From CAZTNW01 sp964614945 (GTDB taxonomy: Bacteria > Caldisericota > JANLFM01): DNA of 64,000 nt. The stretch is from NCBI GenBank assembly GCA_964614945.1, contig CAZTNW010000004.1, positions 1-64,000 of the forward strand, written 5' to 3'. The notes beneath the pieces were generated by a model, which was given only the letters and a program-made list of their open reading frames with translations, was not told the DNA's origin and made no database searches. The translations under genes were made by a program, and so were the position numbers. Shown here one piece after another: positions 17,570-26,681 of the stretch; positions within the stretch are counted from its first letter, which is position 1, and every line of letters begins with the position of its first letter.

Positions 17570-18000
17570 GGAGACCCTCCTTGCCCAGTTGGTTTGTTCG
17601 CACAACCTGTGCGCAGATTATGAAAGGGGAGTGGCAGGAGCTCCTTCATATTGATCAGGCACCGCTCCCCGTTGGGATTTACGAGAAGGACGGGAAGCTC
17701 AGGGGAGAACTCTATGATCACCTGACGACAGGCTCCGCAGGGAGCGGAAGGGGGTGAGGAATTCGTCGCCACAGCCAGGGCGCAGAATTCTCTCTCTCCC
17801 TCGCTTATGGCCTTAAAAACCGCCACGCGCTCGGCACAGAGGGTAAGAGAAAAGCTGATGTTCTCGATATTCGCTCCTCGGTAAACTTTACCCGAGGATG
17901 CAATTAGCGCTGCTCCTACGGGGAAGAGAGAATAGGGAGCGTAAGCTCCCTTGCTTGCCCTCAGTGCCTCACGGGCCAGATAATCCCAGTCAATTTCCAT
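17566..18000 (-). CDS. cdd: Cytidine deaminase
   Basis: 144 residues. It has the zinc motif C-A-E (TLCAERVAVFKAI) and PCGACRQV of the tetrameric Cdd family, with YSLFPVGAALIASSGKVYRGANIEN before it. It deaminates cytidine and deoxycytidine for pyrimidine salvage. It overlaps the CorC-type gene upstream by 11 bases and tpiA by four. Confidence 0.93.
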   Translation of the reverse strand: MEIDWDYLAREALRASKGAYAPYSLFPVGAALIASSGKVYRGANIENISFSLTLCAERVAVFKAISEGEREFCALAVATNSSPPSAPCGACRQVIIEFSPELPVLLVNPNGERCLINMKELLPLPFHNLRTGCANKPTGQGGSP

Positions 18001-19243
18001 AATTTTCTTCCTTTTTTACCCGGACACGCAGAAGACGGTTGCCCCGCACTTCCTCCACCCTGAAATGAAGCCCGCCATGAACAATTTCCTCACCAACGCT
18101 CGGTATGTGTTGGAATAGGTCGTAGAGAAGCCCCCCCAGGGTGTCGAAATCTTCTGATTCGATAGTCGTGCCCATCAGTTCATTCAAATCCCTTAGAGCA
18201 AGGCCGGCGGAGACAAGATAGGCACCCTGATCGAGCTCCTGTGTCAGTTCCGCTTCCCGATCGTGTTCGTCTCGAATCTCACCCACGATTTCTTCGAGCA
18301 GATCCTCCATTGTAACTAAACCTTCCAAGCCGCCGAACTCATCTACCACCAGGGCCACCTGAGTTTTCTTTCGCTGCATCTCCTGTAAGAGCTCCGAGAT
18401 CCTCTTGCTTTCCGGCACGAAAAAGGGCTCACGCATCAGAGATGAGATGAGCAAGGATCCTGTTTCCCCCAGGGATGCCCGCAGCACGTCCTTTTCTAAC
18501 AGGATGCCGACGATATTGTCCATTTTCTCGGCGAAGACGGGCAAACGCGAGCGGCCGCTGTTTACCATTAGGCGAATCGCTTGTTCGAGGGTGGAATCTT
18601 TCTCGATCGCGACAATATCCACTCTTGGTACCATGACCTCGGAGACCTCTTTCTCCTTAAACTCGAAGATAGCCGAGATCATCTCCCTCTGGTTATCCTC
18701 CAGAGCCTCCACTTCCTCACGCATCTCCGCCAGTATCTTAACTTGATTTTCCTCGCTGTCCTCGCACTCCCCCTTTGAGCGAAAGATCGTTTGCGCAGCG
18801 AACTTAAGAAGGAAGCCTGCGGGGGAGAGAAGGACCCGAAAAATCGAGAGAAAGGGGAAGAGCGTCAGCAATACTTTGAGCGGCCTATTAGCACCCAGAG
18901 TGCGCATCCCGATCTCTACGAGGATCAGAAGAAGGGCACCGAGAACGATCAGCCCCCAGAAAGCCAAGCCGCCTTCGAATCTCCAGACCCACCAGAGATA
19001 GAGGGTGGCGTAGATGAAGATGGAGATGTAGTCGCCAATGACAAGAACGGAGATGATCGACTGAGGCTCCTCTCGCCAGAACAACAATTTTGCCGCACGA
19101 GGGTTTTTCGTCTGTTCCCATCGACGCTTTAGCTGGCTTCTTGAGATGGATAAAAAGGCAGCCCCGCAGGTGGAGAATAACGCGAGACTCACAAGGGCGA
19201 GCAAAATAAATAGAGGCCCGAAATAAGTACTCCAGTCTTCCAA
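17990..19243 (-). CDS. CNNM/CorC family membrane protein, third of three tandem copies
   Basis: 417 residues. The N-terminal DUF21/CNNM domain has three to four membrane segments (about 8-30, 70-110, 130-150). It is followed by a cytosolic CBS pair (MVPRVDIVAIEKDSTLEQAIRL, LLEKDVLRASL) and a C-terminal CorC/HlyC transporter-associated domain. VVDEFGGLEGLVTMEDLLEEIVGEI is the family signature. The start is TTG 19243 after GGGAGG. A TATAAT box lies just upstream, so it may have its own promoter. The family is linked to Mg or Co transport and is often misnamed hemolysin. Confidence 0.88.
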   Translation of the reverse strand: MEDWSTYFGPLFILLALVSLALFSTCGAAFLSISRSQLKRRWEQTKNPRAAKLLFWREEPQSIISVLVIGDYISIFIYATLYLWWVWRFEGGLAFWGLIVLGALLLILVEIGMRTLGANRPLKVLLTLFPFLSIFRVLLSPAGFLLKFAAQTIFRSKGECEDSEENQVKILAEMREEVEALEDNQREMISAIFEFKEKEVSEVMVPRVDIVAIEKDSTLEQAIRLMVNSGRSRLPVFAEKMDNIVGILLEKDVLRASLGETGSLLISSLMREPFFVPESKRISELLQEMQRKKTQVALVVDEFGGLEGLVTMEDLLEEIVGEIRDEHDREAELTQELDQGAYLVSAGLALRDLNELMGTTIESEDFDTLGGLLYDLFQHIPSVGEEIVHGGLHFRVEEVRGNRLLRVRVKKEENYGN

Positions 19244-19262
19244 TCCACTTTTCCTCCCTTTT

Positions 19263-19291
19263 ATTATAACAGGTTCAGATATGCATGAGAA
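19263..19291 (-). promoter_or_regulatory. Possible promoter for the third CNNM/CorC gene
   Basis: Minus strand TTCTCA (19291-19286), 17-bp spacer, TATAAT (19268-19263). The -10 is consensus and the -35 is weak. It overlaps the end of the previous gene. Confidence 0.35.
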
Positions 19292-20477
19292 CCCGTTTTA
19301 CGGCTTTATCGGACGCTTCAACGATCTTGAAGCATACGGAACCGAGGGCAACTTCTTCTCCGCGTCCGGGAATCCTCCCCAGAGCTTCGGTCAGCGCTCC
19401 CGCCACGGTCAGGGAATCGCTCTGGATTTTTACTCCCCACTTTTCTTCCAGAGAACGGAGGGGAGTCCGGGCATCTAAAAGGTAGCCGCCACCCAGCAGC
19501 GGCTCCAATTCCGCCGTTGGTCGATCATACTCGTCCCAGATTTCCCCCACGATTTCCTCCGCCAAATCCTCCATCGTTACGAGGCCGGCCACTCCACCGT
19601 AATCATCCACCACGATAGCCAGGCTGGATTGTCCCAGCCGCATTTTCTCAAGTGCGGCAGGCAGAGAAAGATTCTGCACAAGAAACAGAGGCGGCCGGGC
19701 GAACTCCTCCGCCCTGATTTCTGCCGTGATAGCCTTACCCATGAGGTCTTTAAAATAGAGAACTCCCACGATCTGGTCGATATTCCGGTCGTATAGAGGT
19801 AGGCGGGAAAATTGCATTTCCCGGCACGCCCCTAAAATCTCGAGCACCGGCTTCTCTCGAGGGAATGCCACGATATCAATGCGCCGAATCATGATATCCC
19901 CCAGGCTCTTCTCGGAAAATTGCAATGCCTGGTTCAGCATCTCCCTTTCCTCCAGCTTCTCCCAAGCTCGAGCCATGGCCTCCAATTCCTCTCGGGAGAT
20001 AACGGAAATTTTGCCCAGGGAGGGAAAGATTTTTCGCAGCAGGGAAAGCCCAAAATTGAAGAGCAAGCTGAAGGGGTAAAGAAGGAGGATGAAGGCCAGG
20101 AGGGGATAAAAGAACCAGTTGGAAAAATGAAGGGGGAAGCGAGCCGCGATCCCCTTGGGTAGAAGCTCGCCCAGGAAGAGCATAATGGCGGTGACGGAAA
20201 TGGTAGAGAGCAGGGCGCCAAGAGGTCCCCACCATCTTAAAAAGAGGACGGTGAGGACTACGCTGGCCGAAATTTCGGCCAGATCGGTACCGATTAAAAC
20301 TGGAGTGAAGAAGCGTTCTGGTTTCTCCCACATCCAGATGATCCACTTAGCGCGGCGATTTCCGGATTTAGCGCGCATGTGCAAGATATGCTTGTTAAGC
20401 ATGGTGAAAGAGGTCTCGCTGGCGGAGAAGAAAGCGGCAAGGATCGTGCATAAAAAGAAGATTACTAACTCGAGCAT
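19275..20477 (-). CDS. CNNM/CorC family membrane protein, second of three tandem copies
   Basis: 400 residues. DUF21 membrane domain (LELVIFFLCTILAAFFSASETSF at the N-terminus, then two hydrophobic stretches at about 60-100 and 115-145), two CBS motifs (IMIRRIDIVAFPREKP, VLYFKDLMGK) and VVDDYGGVAGLVTMEDLAEEIVGEI, then a CorC/HlyC domain. It overlaps the first copy by 13 bases in another frame. The three copies are clearly diverged, so the duplication is old. Confidence 0.88.
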   Translation of the reverse strand: MLELVIFFLCTILAAFFSASETSFTMLNKHILHMRAKSGNRRAKWIIWMWEKPERFFTPVLIGTDLAEISASVVLTVLFLRWWGPLGALLSTISVTAIMLFLGELLPKGIAARFPLHFSNWFFYPLLAFILLLYPFSLLFNFGLSLLRKIFPSLGKISVISREELEAMARAWEKLEEREMLNQALQFSEKSLGDIMIRRIDIVAFPREKPVLEILGACREMQFSRLPLYDRNIDQIVGVLYFKDLMGKAITAEIRAEEFARPPLFLVQNLSLPAALEKMRLGQSSLAIVVDDYGGVAGLVTMEDLAEEIVGEIWDEYDRPTAELEPLLGGGYLLDARTPLRSLEEKWGVKIQSDSLTVAGALTEALGRIPGRGEEVALGSVCFKIVEASDKAVKRVLMHI

Positions 20478-21670
20478 CGTTCTGCCCTGATGAGTTCAAT
20501 TCGCTGAGGAGAAGCTTTTACGATGGAAAAACGCCAATGTTCTGTCTCAAAGACCTCCCCTTGCTGGGGGATATGCCCGCTGATCGCGAGGAGATAAGCG
20601 CTCAAATTGTCGTGCCCTTCCTCCAAAATTATTCCTAATCTCGCCAGTTCATTGCGAGAAATGCCTGCGGAAAGAAGGAACCCCCCGTCTTTGAGCTGTT
20701 GATGGGAAACAAAGACGAGATCGTGCTCGTCCCAGATTTCGCCGACAATCTCCTCCAGCACGTCCTCAAGGGTGACGAGCCCGGTGGTTCCGCCATATTC
20801 GTCAGCTACTAAAGCGATGTGAGTCCGACGTCGGCGAAACTCTGCCAATAATCTCTCGAGGGTGATCCCCTCCGGTACGACAAACACAGGGCGCAGCAGT
20901 TCGCGGATGGTTATTTTCTTCTCGAGAGTGGTGCAGCGCAGAAGGTCTTTGGCATAAAGCACACCGATGATGTCGTCATGTGTTTTGAGATATACAGGTA
21001 AGCGCGAGACCCCTTCATTGGAGAAAAGGGTGACAGCCTGATCTGCGGTGGCGGAAACGGGCAAAGCCACTATTTCCGTACGGGGCGTCATAATTTCCTC
21101 CGCGGTTTTTTCTCCAAAGGCCAAAATGCCCTCGAGAATTTCCCATTCTCTCCTCGAGAGCCAGCCGGTTTCCGCTCCCGTCCGGATTGCCTCCTCGATC
21201 TCCTCCCGGCTTGAGGTAGACTTCCCCTCCTGCCGCTTGCCAAAAAGACGGGACAGAGTAAATTCGGTTCCACGGGCGAACACAATGGCAATAGGCCGGA
21301 GGATTTTTGACAGCAGGGAGAGGAAAGGAGCGTAAATCGGGGCAATTTTCTCGGAAGTCCCGGCGGCGATAGTCTTGGGCAGCAATTCGCCGAAAACAAG
21401 CACTAAGAGCGTGATCAAGCTGGTGAGCCAGACCAGAGGAACATCCTTCCAGATGGATACAAAATATGCCGTAGCCAGGGCGGAAAACGCCATATTGGTG
21501 AGGGTGCTTCCCAGGAGGATGAGGGAGAGGAACTCCAGAGGCTTTTCCAGTAAATTCCGTACCCTTGGAGGAAAAGGAACCCTCCTCCAGCTGAGGGAGA
21601 AGAAAGTGGTTTCGGCGGAGGAGAAGAAAGCCGCTAGGGCGAGAAGGCATAAAAGGAAGAACGGGGTCAT
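20465..21670 (-). CDS. CNNM/CorC family membrane protein, first of three tandem copies
   Basis: 401 residues with the same architecture: DUF21 membrane domain with an SSAETTFFSLS segment, CBS pair (IMTPRTEIVALPVSATADQAV, VLYAKDLLRC), VADEYGGTTGLVTLEDVLEEIVGEI, and a CorC/HlyC domain. Its ATG overlaps the ybeY stop as ATGA. Linkage of ybeY to a CorC-type gene is common in bacteria; three in a row is not. Confidence 0.88.
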   Translation of the reverse strand: MTPFFLLCLLALAAFFSSAETTFFSLSWRRVPFPPRVRNLLEKPLEFLSLILLGSTLTNMAFSALATAYFVSIWKDVPLVWLTSLITLLVLVFGELLPKTIAAGTSEKIAPIYAPFLSLLSKILRPIAIVFARGTEFTLSRLFGKRQEGKSTSSREEIEEAIRTGAETGWLSRREWEILEGILAFGEKTAEEIMTPRTEIVALPVSATADQAVTLFSNEGVSRLPVYLKTHDDIIGVLYAKDLLRCTTLEKKITIRELLRPVFVVPEGITLERLLAEFRRRRTHIALVADEYGGTTGLVTLEDVLEEIVGEIWDEHDLVFVSHQQLKDGGFLLSAGISRNELARLGIILEEGHDNLSAYLLAISGHIPQQGEVFETEHWRFSIVKASPQRIELIRAERCSS

Positions 21671-22062
21671 TGCAGGTAATGCGCTTCCCGTTCTCTCATC
21701 AGCTTCCTTTCTTTATCCCTGGAATCCTCGAAACCACAAAGGTGCAGGATTCCGTGGACGACGAGAAGGCGAACCTCATCGAGAAAGCGAGTACCAAACA
21801 GAGGTGCTTGCCTGCGAGCCGCATCCAGGCTTACATAAATATCCCCCAGAATCGGCTTCCCCTCTATAAGAAAAGAGAGCACATCAGTCGCTCCCCGGAT
21901 TTTGCGATAACGCCGGTTCAGATCTGCGATAAAAGGATCGTCGACGAAAGTAATAGAGATTTCCCCGGAAAACTCCTCCCCGCGGCAGACCCTTTCGGCC
22001 AACTCAATCAGGGGTTTTTTGGCTACTCGAATCCTGGGATGTAGATTGTTGATGATGACCAT
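21667..22062 (-). CDS. ybeY: Endoribonuclease YbeY, variant zinc site
   Basis: 131 residues. DRNRRYRKIRGATDVLSF-like and LGDIYVS segments are typical. The zinc motif is normally HGxLHLxGYDH; here it reads HGILHLCGFED, so H103 and H107 are present but position 113 is Asp. YbeY acts in 16S rRNA 3' maturation and ribosome quality control. GGAGAGGGG precedes the ATG, and the gene overlaps the 3' end of pgpH by 59 bases. Asp can bind zinc, so activity may be kept. Confidence 0.9.
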   Translation of the reverse strand: MVIINNLHPRIRVAKKPLIELAERVCRGEEFSGEISITFVDDPFIADLNRRYRKIRGATDVLSFLIEGKPILGDIYVSLDAARRQAPLFGTRFLDEVRLLVVHGILHLCGFEDSRDKERKLMREREAHYLQ

Positions 22063-24148
22063 TTCCCCTCTCCGCTCTGGCCCCGCCCCCCGGGTATTCG
22101 GGGCGAGGATGATAGGCCGAGGTCAGGGCGCGCACGAAACTTTCCTCGATCTTTTCCAGATCGTGGAAGCTCAACTCTGACTTCGAGAGCTGGCCGTCCC
22201 TCAAGCGATCCTCGATCATGTTCTCCACCATCTTGGCAATTCGCTCCGGCGTTTTCTCCTTGAGCGAGCGTACCGCCGCTTCTACCGAATCCGCCAGCAT
22301 AATTATTGATTCCTCCCTGGTCTCCGGTTTGGGACCGGGATAGCGAAAAGTCTCATCTGGCAGGAAACCCTCTGTGCTTTTCTGAGCCTGCTTATAGAAG
22401 TAAGAAGCCAGAGAAGTGCCGTGGTGACTGGCAATGATCCTCACTACTGGCTCGGGGATGGAAGAAGAGCGAGCCACCTCCACGCCGTCTTTGGTATGTG
22501 CCACCACCACCTGTGAGCTCAACTGAGGAGATATACGCTCATGCACGTTATCTCCCTCCTGATTCTCGACGAAATATTCTGGCCTGACCATCTTTCCCAG
22601 GTCATGTAGAAAGGCAGCAGCTCTGCAGAGAAGCGCATTTGCCCCGATCGCCGAAGCAGCGCTTTCCGCCAGGCTGGCCACCATGATGCTGTGATGATAG
22701 GTGCCTGGGACCTCAAGCAGCAAACGTCGCAAAAGAGGATGATTCGGATTGGTCAGCTCGATGAGGTGAAGTGGCGAGGTCAGGTCAAAGAGGCTTTCCG
22801 TAAAGGGGATGAGGAGGATGGCCACGGAAAAAACCCCCGAGAGTCCCCCGTTCAGGAATGCCCAGCTCATGTCCTCAAAAATCGAGAGGCCTTTCCCCAG
22901 TATCAGGCTGACGGCTCCAACGGAGAAAGCCAGCACCAGGCCGGAGGTGAGGCCGCCACGAAGGAAATCAATCGGACGGAGGACCTGACGTGTCCTATAT
23001 GCGCCGAAGGTCCCGCCCAGTAGGAGGACGAAGGAAAGAAGGAAATCATTGCCCTGGATCAGGCCGATGCCTAAGGCGGAGAAGACTGTGAAAGCGAACG
23101 CGAAAGGGAAGCCGAATAGGGAGGAAAGGACGATACTCAGCAGGGGCAGAGGGATCAGGTAGATTATCTTGGCGGGGAAGAAACGAGCAGCCAGGATCAA
23201 GAGGATGAAGAGAATTCCCACGAAAATGAGCCTTCTTTCGGTAAGGAAGCCTCGCGCGAAGTGAAGTGAAAAGAGAAACCAAGCGCTGAACAGAGCCGCA
23301 GAGATCAGGACTGTTCCTGAAAGCTGCTTCCAGGGAAAGCGCTCTCGGTATAGCCCCAGCGCTTCGAGAGCGGCCAGGGTTTCCTCGTTGACGATATCCC
23401 CCTTCTTTATGACGAGCTCTCCACGGGATATCTGGCGGCGGACAGGTTCCACGCCCGCTCTGGCTATTTGTTTTCTCTTTTCCGTTTCTTCCTGGTCCAG
23501 GGTCAGGTTTGGTGAGAGCACGGAGAGGACGACTGCTTCCATGACTGCTTTTGCTTCCATAGGCAACCCGAGCACGCCGACCTTCTCATTCACCCTCGCC
23601 GGTAGCTGGGGTAGATCTTCTTCTCTTACCCCTGGGGCTAGGAATTGGAGCGAGACATCGATGGTGTAAGACAACAGGGTGGTAAATAGCTCAGGGTCGA
23701 CCCGGAGAACCGATTGCAGCGTTTCCTGATTGAAAGTAGAGGGGAGGTTGTTTTTCAACCGATCCAGTTTTTCCTGCGTGGGGAGGGAAGCGTTGGAAGC
23801 GATCTGCTCCATAAGATTGTAGTAATTGTTGATTTGAGCGCGAACCAGATCCTGCAGACCTGAGGAGAAATCTTTCTTATAAACTGGCATTACGGATTTC
23901 TCCGCCAATTCCTGAAGCTCCCTCGTCTTGGCGCGGTCGATGTACATGACGTTGCGCGGCGCGAAAATATCAGAAGGAGCGACAGCTCCAACTTCCAGGG
24001 CAAGAGACGGCGGGAAAAGATCGGCGGCCAGGATGCCCACGAAGAAAAGAAACAGGAGCAGGGTCAGAAGGAATAAACGAACCCCCCTGCCCTTGAAGGA
24101 GACTCTTCTTTTCTTCCAGAGCTCCCGGCCAGCCTTACTTCTGATCAT
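22004..24148 (-). CDS. pgpH: 7TM-HD domain phosphohydrolase (PgpH-like, probable c-di-AMP phosphodiesterase)
   Basis: 714 residues. A short cytosolic N-terminus and one membrane segment (about 24-45) precede an extracellular 7TMR-HDED domain to about 270. Several membrane helices follow (about 275-470), then a cytosolic HD domain: PGTYHHSIMVASLAESAA, AAFLHDLGK and IIASHHGTSLASYFY. This is the PgpH architecture, which hydrolyses c-di-AMP. It sits between rpsU and ybeY as in many Firmicutes. The C-terminal tail is low-complexity (Gln/Ser) and overlaps ybeY. Confidence 0.88.
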   Translation of the reverse strand: MIRSKAGRELWKKRRVSFKGRGVRLFLLTLLLFLFFVGILAADLFPPSLALEVGAVAPSDIFAPRNVMYIDRAKTRELQELAEKSVMPVYKKDFSSGLQDLVRAQINNYYNLMEQIASNASLPTQEKLDRLKNNLPSTFNQETLQSVLRVDPELFTTLLSYTIDVSLQFLAPGVREEDLPQLPARVNEKVGVLGLPMEAKAVMEAVVLSVLSPNLTLDQEETEKRKQIARAGVEPVRRQISRGELVIKKGDIVNEETLAALEALGLYRERFPWKQLSGTVLISAALFSAWFLFSLHFARGFLTERRLIFVGILFILLILAARFFPAKIIYLIPLPLLSIVLSSLFGFPFAFAFTVFSALGIGLIQGNDFLLSFVLLLGGTFGAYRTRQVLRPIDFLRGGLTSGLVLAFSVGAVSLILGKGLSIFEDMSWAFLNGGLSGVFSVAILLIPFTESLFDLTSPLHLIELTNPNHPLLRRLLLEVPGTYHHSIMVASLAESAASAIGANALLCRAAAFLHDLGKMVRPEYFVENQEGDNVHERISPQLSSQVVVAHTKDGVEVARSSSIPEPVVRIIASHHGTSLASYFYKQAQKSTEGFLPDETFRYPGPKPETREESIIMLADSVEAAVRSLKEKTPERIAKMVENMIEDRLRDGQLSKSELSFHDLEKIEESFVRALTSAYHPRPEYPGGGARAERGNGHHQQSTSQDSSSQKTPD

Positions 24149-24151
24149 AGG

Positions 24152-24334
24152 TCAGTCGGCAGCTGGTTTCTTTTTACGCGCTGCGGCTTGCTTTTTTCTT
24201 CGTAGAACGGAAGGAGCCACGAAATACTCTCGCTTTTTGATTTCTTTCATGATGCCTTCTTTCTGCACCTGTTTTTTAAATCTTTTCACTAACTCGTCCA
24301 CGGACTCGTTAGGTCGTCTTTTCACTTCTGCCAC
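24152..24334 (-). CDS. rpsU: 30S ribosomal protein S21
   Basis: 60 residues, GTG start 24334 with AAGGAGGGG upstream. RRPNESVDELVKRFKKQVQKEG and KKREYFVAPSVLRRKKQAA match S21, with the usual basic C-terminus. It stops three bases before the pgpH start. Confidence 0.95.
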   Translation of the reverse strand: MAEVKRRPNESVDELVKRFKKQVQKEGIMKEIKKREYFVAPSVLRRKKQAAARKKKPAAD

Positions 24335-24361
24335 TTTTCTCCCCTCCTTCCGCTTGCGAAT

Positions 24362-24709
24362 CTAAGAAGGAAGCCAACACGATGTGTTTCCTCCCAAAAG
24401 ATGAATGTGCAGATGGTCAATGGTCTGTCCTCCGCCTCGGCCGCAATTCAGGACGAGGCGGAAACCGTTTTCGGCAAAACCTTTTGCTATAGCCACCCTT
24501 TTCGCTACCAGGATCATATTCCCTAAGGTGTCGACTTCTTCCATTTCCATCAGACTTTCCACGTGTCTCTTCGGCATCACCAAGTAATGAAAAAAAACAC
24601 GAGGGTTAATATCCTCAATCACGAGGATTTCCTCGTCCTCGTAGATCCTCTTGGCATCCTCAATCTGTAAAATTATACGGCAGAAAACGCAGTCTGTCTT
24701 CACGTACAC
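24362..24709 (-). CDS. HIT family nucleotide-binding protein
   Basis: 115 residues. CVFCRI at the N-terminus and the histidine triad DHLHIHLLGG near residue 98 define the HINT/PKCI branch, which hydrolyses nucleoside phosphoramidates such as adenylated amines. The start GTG 24709 overlaps the mtaB stop by ten bases. A mtaB-HIT-rpsU order is common in Firmicutes. Confidence 0.9.
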   Translation of the reverse strand: MYVKTDCVFCRIILQIEDAKRIYEDEEILVIEDINPRVFFHYLVMPKRHVESLMEMEEVDTLGNMILVAKRVAIAKGFAENGFRLVLNCGRGGGQTIDHLHIHLLGGNTSCWLPS

Positions 24710-25947
24710 TCAGCCTTGCAGAAAGAGGACTCGCAGGCGACAATTTTCATCTCCTCTATCTCCCCCGGCTCGAGTGGCGGGGTTCTCCTGAACCTGACAC
24801 GTATGTAATTATCCGTCAAGCCCTCCCCCTCCCCTCCGCTTGCCACTTTTTCCACAAGTACGGGGAGCAGGGAGTCGATAAATTGCTGCCGATAGGAGAG
24901 AGAGAGGCCTTGAGCTAAAATTTGCAACCGGGCTGAACGTTCCCTTTTAGCCTGTTCTTCCACTTGATCGGGAAACCGAGAGGCCTCGGTGCCCGGCCTG
25001 GGCGAGTAGCGAAAGATATGCACCCGGGCGAAGAGGGCGGTCTCTACCGCCTTCAGCGTCTTTTGGAAATCCTCCTCGTGTTCCCCTGGAAACCCGACCA
25101 TGACGTCAGTCGTTATAGCGGCGCGCGGCCAGAGCTGACGAATTTTTTCCACCAGGGAGAAATAGTGTTCCCAACTGTAGCCCCTCTTCATCCTCCTCAG
25201 GATGAAATCGGAGCCGCTTTGCAGAGGAAGGTGAAAGTGAGGACAGAGCTTGGAGATACGGGCAAACCCGTCCAGTAGCTGGTGGTTAAGGTCCACCGGC
25301 TCGAGGGAACTTAACCGAATTCTCTTAACGCCGGGAAGCTTTTCTAAAGATTCCAGGAGCTCAAGCAGTCCTCTCTCATTGCTGTCTTTCCCGTAGGCGG
25401 AAAGGTGAGTTCCCGTGAGCACGAGTTCGCGGTAGCCTCCTTTCGCCAGATGCCAGGCCTCCTGAATGATCTCCCCGGGCTTTCGGCTGCGACCGGGCCC
25501 CCGTAGGAAAGGCACAATACAGAAGGAGCAGAAATGGCTGCAGCCGTCCTGAACTTTGAGGAACGCCCGACTGCGGCCCCAGCTTCTTTTAGCGGGGGTA
25601 CTTTCTCTGAGCTTCAGACCCAGGGCCTCGAAGAGATCCGCTTTCTCCGCCGGACTGAAGCAGGCTTTTACCTTCTCCTCGCTCGAGGGAGAAAAATTTT
25701 TGATGAAAGCACCGATACAGCCGAAGAAGAAAAGCCGGGCCCGCGCATTCTGACGAAGCGAACGGCGGGCTATTTGCCAGGCCTCTCTTACCGCTCTTTC
25801 CGTCACCGCACAGCCACAGAGGATGAAGGCTTCGCTCTCGCAGGACGGTGGGCGAAGATCGGCCCCGGCCTGGAGGAGCATTTCCTTCAATTGAGCGGCG
25901 TCATACTGTGAGACTTTACAGCCCAGGGATATTACGGAGACCTTCAA
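24700..25947 (-). CDS. mtaB: tRNA N6-threonylcarbamoyladenosine methylthiotransferase MtaB
   Basis: 415 residues. The N-terminal MTTase domain carries cluster cysteines in LGCKVSQYDA and CGCAVTERA. The radical SAM motif is CSHFCSFCIVPFLRGPGRSR (CxxxCxxC), and a C-terminal TRAM domain follows. It converts t6A37 to ms2t6A37 in tRNA. It overlaps rsmE by four bases and the HIT gene by ten. Confidence 0.92.
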   Translation of the reverse strand: MKVSVISLGCKVSQYDAAQLKEMLLQAGADLRPPSCESEAFILCGCAVTERAVREAWQIARRSLRQNARARLFFFGCIGAFIKNFSPSSEEKVKACFSPAEKADLFEALGLKLRESTPAKRSWGRSRAFLKVQDGCSHFCSFCIVPFLRGPGRSRKPGEIIQEAWHLAKGGYRELVLTGTHLSAYGKDSNERGLLELLESLEKLPGVKRIRLSSLEPVDLNHQLLDGFARISKLCPHFHLPLQSGSDFILRRMKRGYSWEHYFSLVEKIRQLWPRAAITTDVMVGFPGEHEEDFQKTLKAVETALFARVHIFRYSPRPGTEASRFPDQVEEQAKRERSARLQILAQGLSLSYRQQFIDSLLPVLVEKVASGGEGEGLTDNYIRVRFRRTPPLEPGEIEEMKIVACESSFCKAECT

Positions 25948-26678
25948 CTGGCGAGGTCACCCCATCTCTCCAGGAGTATTGCGGTGGCAACGAAACCGGC
26001 GATTTCCGAGCGCAGAATGCGCGATCCCAGATTGACCAGGGAGAACCCCCGATCCTCCGCCTCCCTCGCTTCCTCGGGGCTGAAGCCGCCTTCCGGTCCG
26101 ATTACAACCAAGACCGTGGTTGGCTTCTCTTCCCCTGTGAATACCTCCCTCAGGGGCCTCTCAGCGTTCTCCCAGAACAAGAGGGAGAGCGGATAGTCTA
26201 AGGAGAGATCCACGATTCGGGAAAAAGACACCAAAGGCTCAACTTTGACCGGCAGATCCCCCGTCACCCGGGCTTCCTCCTCGGCAATATTTCGCCAGCG
26301 CTCCTGTTTCCTCGAGCTTTTCTCTCCGGGAGATAGCCTGGGGACTGAGCGGGCGGAGAGGAAGGGGAGTAAGCGTCTCACTCCGACCTGGGAGGCGAGG
26401 GAGACCACCTGCTCGAACTTTCTTCCTTTCGGCAGGGACTGAGCCAGATCAACCGAGAAGTGAGGCGAAGGCAGGTTGGAGATGGATACTATTTTCCCTT
26501 CCAGCCCTCTTGAACCGCGGATGAGCTTCACCTGGATTCTGAGGTTTTCGCACAGTACCTCCACCGGATCCCCTTCTTTCATGCGCAGGACGCGAAGGAT
26601 ATGGTGCTCTTTTTCCGGTTTAAAAATCACCCTGTCCTCCTGACGGGACTCAGGTGGGAGCCAAAAGACGCGAGGCAA
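25944..26678 (-). CDS. rsmE: 16S rRNA (uracil-1498-N3)-methyltransferase
   Basis: 244 residues. An N-terminal PUA-like domain (HHILRVLRMKEGDPVEVL) is followed by a SPOUT methyltransferase knot: VIGPEGGFSPEEAREAEDRG and LGSRILRSEIAGFVA. The usual motif is RILRTETA; here it is RILRSEIA, a mild variation. It lies three bases after hrcA. Confidence 0.92.
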   Translation of the reverse strand: MPRVFWLPPESRQEDRVIFKPEKEHHILRVLRMKEGDPVEVLCENLRIQVKLIRGSRGLEGKIVSISNLPSPHFSVDLAQSLPKGRKFEQVVSLASQVGVRRLLPFLSARSVPRLSPGEKSSRKQERWRNIAEEEARVTGDLPVKVEPLVSFSRIVDLSLDYPLSLLFWENAERPLREVFTGEEKPTTVLVVIGPEGGFSPEEAREAEDRGFSLVNLGSRILRSEIAGFVATAILLERWGDLAS

Positions 26679-26681
26679 GGA

